Shown here: positions 14,955-17,457 of the stretch, piece by piece | Layout of the letters: each line of letters opens with the position of its first letter | How positions within the stretch are numbered: the first letter of the stretch is position 1 | Origin: SZUA-287 sp036397975 | GTDB lineage: Bacteria; Bacteroidota; Ignavibacteria; UBA10030; UBA6906 | Length of the DNA: 17,457 nt | Direction of reading: 5' to 3' | Assembly (NCBI GenBank): GCA_036397975.1 | Contig: DASWHW010000185.1 | Coordinates: 1 to 17,457 of the forward strand | Made by a program: the position numbers and the translations under genes | The notes under the pieces: model-generated | Databases searched by the model: none | Seen by the model: the letters and a program-made list of their open reading frames with translations, nothing else | What the model was told of the DNA's origin: nothing

Positions 14955-16661
14955 TCACCGAATTGCAACGGTCGCCTCCGATTTTTCGCCATCAAGGGTC
15001 CATTCCCATGCCTTGTGCGTCGTACCCAGAACACCAATATCCGATCCATGCACTCGCTTGTTTACCCCAACGATATTGTTGATCCAGAAAAGGAAGGTGC
15101 ATGGCTGCTCTTGCTGGACAAGTATTTGGAACTCCTTCCATAACGGAGCTCCATCTGATTCACGGGAAAAGTTTTTCACCTTGTCAAGGATTTGATCGAC
15201 TCGTTTGTTTCTAAACCCTGTTAGATTAAAAGGGTACCTTTCAAGGTCTGACCCCCACAGGTCATCCAATTGCATTTGCAGCGGAACACTGAAACCCGCA
15301 AGCCACGCATCATACTTCCTGGCTGTCACTTCCTGCCAGAAAGTAGCGCGCTCGACTTGTTCAATATTCATTTCAATTTTCACATTCTTCAATTGTCTTT
15401 GGACGACCGCCGCAACCACTGTTCGAAGTTGATTTCCGGCTGGAACTTTAAGCATGAAAGAGAATCGTAACCCGTCCTTGTCAAGCACGCCATCGCCGTC
15501 ATTGTCGTTCCATCCCTCTCTCTTCAATATAGAGCGGGCAAGGGACTGGTCAAAAGGAAGCGGCTTCAATGTGTCATTATATGCCCACTTAAATAGCGGC
15601 GATATCCCCCCGATGGCCTCCTGGCCATGAGAGCCGAGATACGCCTGGACGATTTCCGAGCGATTGATCGCCATCGTCAAAGCTCGTCGGACAGACGCTG
15701 AGCCAAACAACCTATGTGGTTGAACGACCTTCCCCTTTGATTTCCCGTACGCAACCGGGTCGATATTGTTCCATCCGAGAAAATCATAGTCGCGCCCTGG
15801 GATCGAGACGATAGTAATCTCCGTCTTGTCTTTGAATTTTTGTGCATCTTCAATGCGAAGCCCAGCAAGGATGTCGATTTCACCTGATTCGAACTGGGAA
15901 ATTCGTGAGCGATACTCGGGAATCACGCGAAATATGAGCTGCGCTACTTTTGCCGGGAAAGGAACAACGGATTGTGGATTCGACTCAAGGATTATTTCCT
16001 GAAGCGGTACCCATCTTGCAAGCTTGAATGGTCCAAAGCCTACCGGGGATTTATTCGTTGCGTGGCTGCGAATGTCCGCCCTTTGAATGGAACTGAAAAT
16101 GTGTGCAGGAACTATGGGAAGGCCGGCATCAAACAATTGGCCAGGATATTCTCTCACAAAATGAAAAACCACCGTTGAATCATCTATCGGCTCAACACTC
16201 TTGACCACATCGAGCCTGCCATTTGTAAGCTTCAGGTTTTCGACTGCAACCTGGCGCACGCTGGAAACATCAGGGTCACCGTAGAGAACGTAGGAGATTT
16301 GAACATCTCGGGCAGTAACGCGTTTACCGTCAGTCCAGTAAGCGTTTCCCCGCAGGTGAAATGTGATGTCGCGTCCTTGATTCGACCACTCCCAAGAACG
16401 GGCGAGTGAAGGTGTATACCGCAACTCACCTGCCGCGCGATCGAAATCGGAACCGACGAGACCGGGGAAAATCAGATCGTTAATTTCTCCTGCGGTTATT
16501 TCCTCGGCAAACAATGGATTAAAGCTGTCGATGTCTCCTTCCACGGCGATAATAACGGCTGCTCGTTGAGCACGACCAGCGTTGTCCTCTTTCTTCGTTC
16601 CACAGCCGACCACCACGATACAGACAGTGCACAGAATGGAGCGTAAGGTGAGTTCATTCAT
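14955..16661 (-). CDS. Peptide-type ABC transporter substrate-binding lipoprotein (SBP_bac_5 family)
   Basis: A 568-residue protein with a lipoprotein signal peptide; the lipobox VVGC ends at Cys20. Family features in order: an early SFNPLFAEE...INDLIFPGLVG segment, the SLARSWEWSNQGRDITFHLRGNAYWTDG block (the usual W-x-D-G of the OppA/DppA family), SVRRALTMAINRSEIV, and a C-terminal WINNIVGVNK region. It captures peptides or chemically similar ligands (nickel complexes and some sugars are also known for the family) and hands them to the two permeases. The frame runs back to 16889, but I chose the ATG at 16661. It directly precedes the signal peptide, has a GGAG site about 8 bases upstream, and leaves room for the promoter; the longer frame would overlap the divergent ATPase gene. 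It is the first gene of the proposed transporter-kinase-activator operon. Confidence 0.92.
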   Translation of the reverse strand: MNELTLRSILCTVCIVVVGCGTKKEDNAGRAQRAAVIIAVEGDIDSFNPLFAEEITAGEINDLIFPGLVGSDFDRAAGELRYTPSLARSWEWSNQGRDITFHLRGNAYWTDGKRVTARDVQISYVLYGDPDVSSVRQVAVENLKLTNGRLDVVKSVEPIDDSTVVFHFVREYPGQLFDAGLPIVPAHIFSSIQRADIRSHATNKSPVGFGPFKLARWVPLQEIILESNPQSVVPFPAKVAQLIFRVIPEYRSRISQFESGEIDILAGLRIEDAQKFKDKTEITIVSIPGRDYDFLGWNNIDPVAYGKSKGKVVQPHRLFGSASVRRALTMAINRSEIVQAYLGSHGQEAIGGISPLFKWAYNDTLKPLPFDQSLARSILKREGWNDNDGDGVLDKDGLRFSFMLKVPAGNQLRTVVAAVVQRQLKNVKIEMNIEQVERATFWQEVTARKYDAWLAGFSVPLQMQLDDLWGSDLERYPFNLTGFRNKRVDQILDKVKNFSRESDGAPLWKEFQILVQQEQPCTFLFWINNIVGVNKRVHGSDIGVLGTTHKAWEWTLDGEKSEATVAIR

Positions 16662-16700
16662 TGACAACTCCGGTTCTAATAGACACAGATCATTTGGGTG

Positions 16701-16729
16701 AATATACCGAGCAATTATCGGTATGTCAA
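16701..16729 (-). promoter_or_regulatory. Near-consensus sigma-70-type promoter for the transporter-kinase operon
   Basis: On the - strand TTGACA (16729-16724) and TATATT (16706-16701) are 17 bases apart, which is the ideal housekeeping arrangement. The predicted start is near 16694, about 33 bases before the binding-protein ATG at 16661. If the organism uses the Bacteroidota-type -33/-7 elements the match might be accidental, but the position fits well. Confidence 0.75.
16704..16724. promoter_or_regulatory. Operator-like inverted repeat inside the promoter spacer
   Basis: ATACCGA-GCAATTA-TCGGTAT is a perfect 7-7-7 inverted repeat. It covers the whole 17-bp spacer and touches the inner bases of both the -35 and -10 boxes. 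A protein bound here would block polymerase, so repression is the simplest reading. It sits between divergent transporter genes and could control both. The binder is unknown. Confidence 0.6.
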
Positions 16730-16757
16730 TAGAACTCCATCTCAGGATGAGTTGAGT

Positions 16758-17457
16758 ATGACACCTTTTTTGAATAAGTTCACACACGTTATGAGTCATC
16801 AATTCTCCTCCCCCGAACCGCTTCTCGATGTCCAACATTTCTCCATGTCGGTGGTAGTACAACCGACCGTGCAGAAACAACTGATCCACGATGTCAGCTT
16901 TACTCTGGCAAGAAACGAGGTAGTGGTGCTCCTTGGTCAGAGCGGAAGCGGGAAGACCGTGCTCTCGCGATCTCTGACCAAACTGTTTCCCTCCAATGTC
17001 CCGGCGACGTTTGAGGGATCAGTTCGCTTTCAGGGAAAAGAAATTTTAACTCTGGATGAAAATGGTCTTCGCCCGCTCAGGAGAACAGATATTCGATACA
17101 TATTTCAGGAGCCAGCCCAGGCGCTGAATCCCGTTGCAAGGATTCGGGAACAATTGAACCATTCCCGAGGCGATGGAGCCAGTGGCGATGAGCTATTGCT
17201 CGATGTACTTGAGAAAGTTGGACTTCCGCATGGCCGTGAGATCCTCGAACTTTATCCACACCAGCTAAGTATTGGGATGGCGCAGAGGGTTCTTATTGGG
17301 ATGGCAATCCTTCCACATCCGAGAGTTGTGATCGCAGATGAACCAACGAGTGCTGTCGATCCTCCCCTTCGCTATCAATTGCTGGAGTTGCTGGATTCAA
17401 TCCAGAGAGCTGAAGGGATGTCAATGATTCTGATAACGCACGACCTTGATGAAGCAA
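16758..17457 (+). CDS. Peptide-type ABC transporter ATPase (DppD/OppD-like), 3' truncated by the window
   Basis: 233 codons are visible and no stop is reached. The nucleotide-binding domain is in order: Walker A GQSGSGKT (60-67), Q-loop YIFQEPAQALNP (Gln117), signature LSIGM (170-174), Walker B VVIADEP (190-196, Glu195) and switch histidine in ITHDL (His228). The YPHQL context before the signature and the FQEP...LNP Q-loop are typical of Opp/Dpp ATPases. The second signature residue, normally Gly, is Ile here. ATG at 16758 is chosen because AGGATGAG lies upstream; a second in-frame ATG at 16791 has no ribosome site. It is divergent from the transporter operon on the other strand and is its obvious energy subunit. 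A second ATPase (DppF/OppF-like), fused or separate, is expected beyond the edge. Confidence 0.9.
   Translation, partial: MTPFLNKFTHVMSHQFSSPEPLLDVQHFSMSVVVQPTVQKQLIHDVSFTLARNEVVVLLGQSGSGKTVLSRSLTKLFPSNVPATFEGSVRFQGKEILTLDENGLRPLRRTDIRYIFQEPAQALNPVARIREQLNHSRGDGASGDELLLDVLEKVGLPHGREILELYPHQLSIGMAQRVLIGMAILPHPRVVIADEPTSAVDPPLRYQLLELLDSIQRAEGMSMILITHDLDEA

Noticed and set aside
16701..16729. MerR-type activation of the transporter promoter, because an inverted repeat lies between -35 and -10.
   Set aside because: MerR-controlled promoters need an overlong 19-20 bp spacer; here it is the optimal 17 bp, which fits a repressor better.
16662..16889. N-terminal extension of the substrate-binding protein by 76 codons.
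   Set aside because: It would bury the lipoprotein signal peptide, cover the promoter and operator, and overlap the divergent ATPase gene. The ATG at 16661 has a ribosome site.
1..17457. Mobile elements, CRISPR arrays, tRNA or rRNA genes, phage modules.
   Set aside because: Read on both strands; no transposase motifs, regularly spaced repeats, or RNA gene signatures were found.

Overview
The window (about 50% GC by eye) looks like a chromosomal segment from a member of the Bacteroidota/Ignavibacteriota-type assemblage. The main clue is the first complete gene, which ends in a type IX secretion (Por) sorting domain with the NYPNPFNPTT signature. Clear Shine-Dalgarno sites, a sigma-54 promoter with its activator and a Ser/Thr kinase-AAA-TPR protein argue for an Ignavibacteria-like or neighbouring lineage rather than a typical Bacteroides. 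This assignment is inference. There are no RNA genes, insertion sequences, CRISPR arrays or phage genes that I can see.

Left part, + strand (1-3617): the 3' tail of what looks like a class V aminotransferase/cysteine desulfurase; a secreted T9SS-sorted protein followed by an intrinsic terminator; a small CoA-binding protein; and a lipoprotein M14 peptidase closely resembling murein peptide amidase MpaA.

Middle and right part, - strand (3659-16661), read in transcription order from the right: a peptide-type substrate-binding lipoprotein, two Opp/Dpp-type permeases, a 1222-residue Ser/Thr kinase-AAA-TPR protein and a sigma-54 enhancer-binding protein (EBP) with a degenerate receiver domain. 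These five genes lie within 66 bp of each other or overlap, and probably form one operon driven by a near-consensus sigma-70 promoter with a 7-7-7 inverted repeat in its spacer. Next comes a 236-bp regulatory gap holding a consensus-perfect sigma-54 promoter, a perfect 10-bp inverted repeat around that promoter, and an NtrC-architecture palindrome about 140 bp upstream. Behind that promoter lie a lipoprotein with a ZU5-like domain, a TPR protein and a soluble GAF histidine kinase overlapping the TPR gene by 11 bp.

Far right, + strand (16758-end): a divergent peptide ABC ATPase, cut by the window edge, with an unusual signature motif (LSIGM).

Working model (inference): peptide transport is wired into a signalling cascade. 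The transporter genes are cotranscribed with the giant kinase. The kinase is cotranscribed with the EBP, which lacks the normal phosphorelay pocket. The EBP then switches on the adjacent lipoprotein/TPR/histidine-kinase operon. The kinase, AAA, TPR, GAF and histidine-kinase parts are those combined in single HstK-type hybrid kinases, here spread over separate genes. The nearby MpaA-like peptidase suggests muropeptides as a possible, untested ligand.
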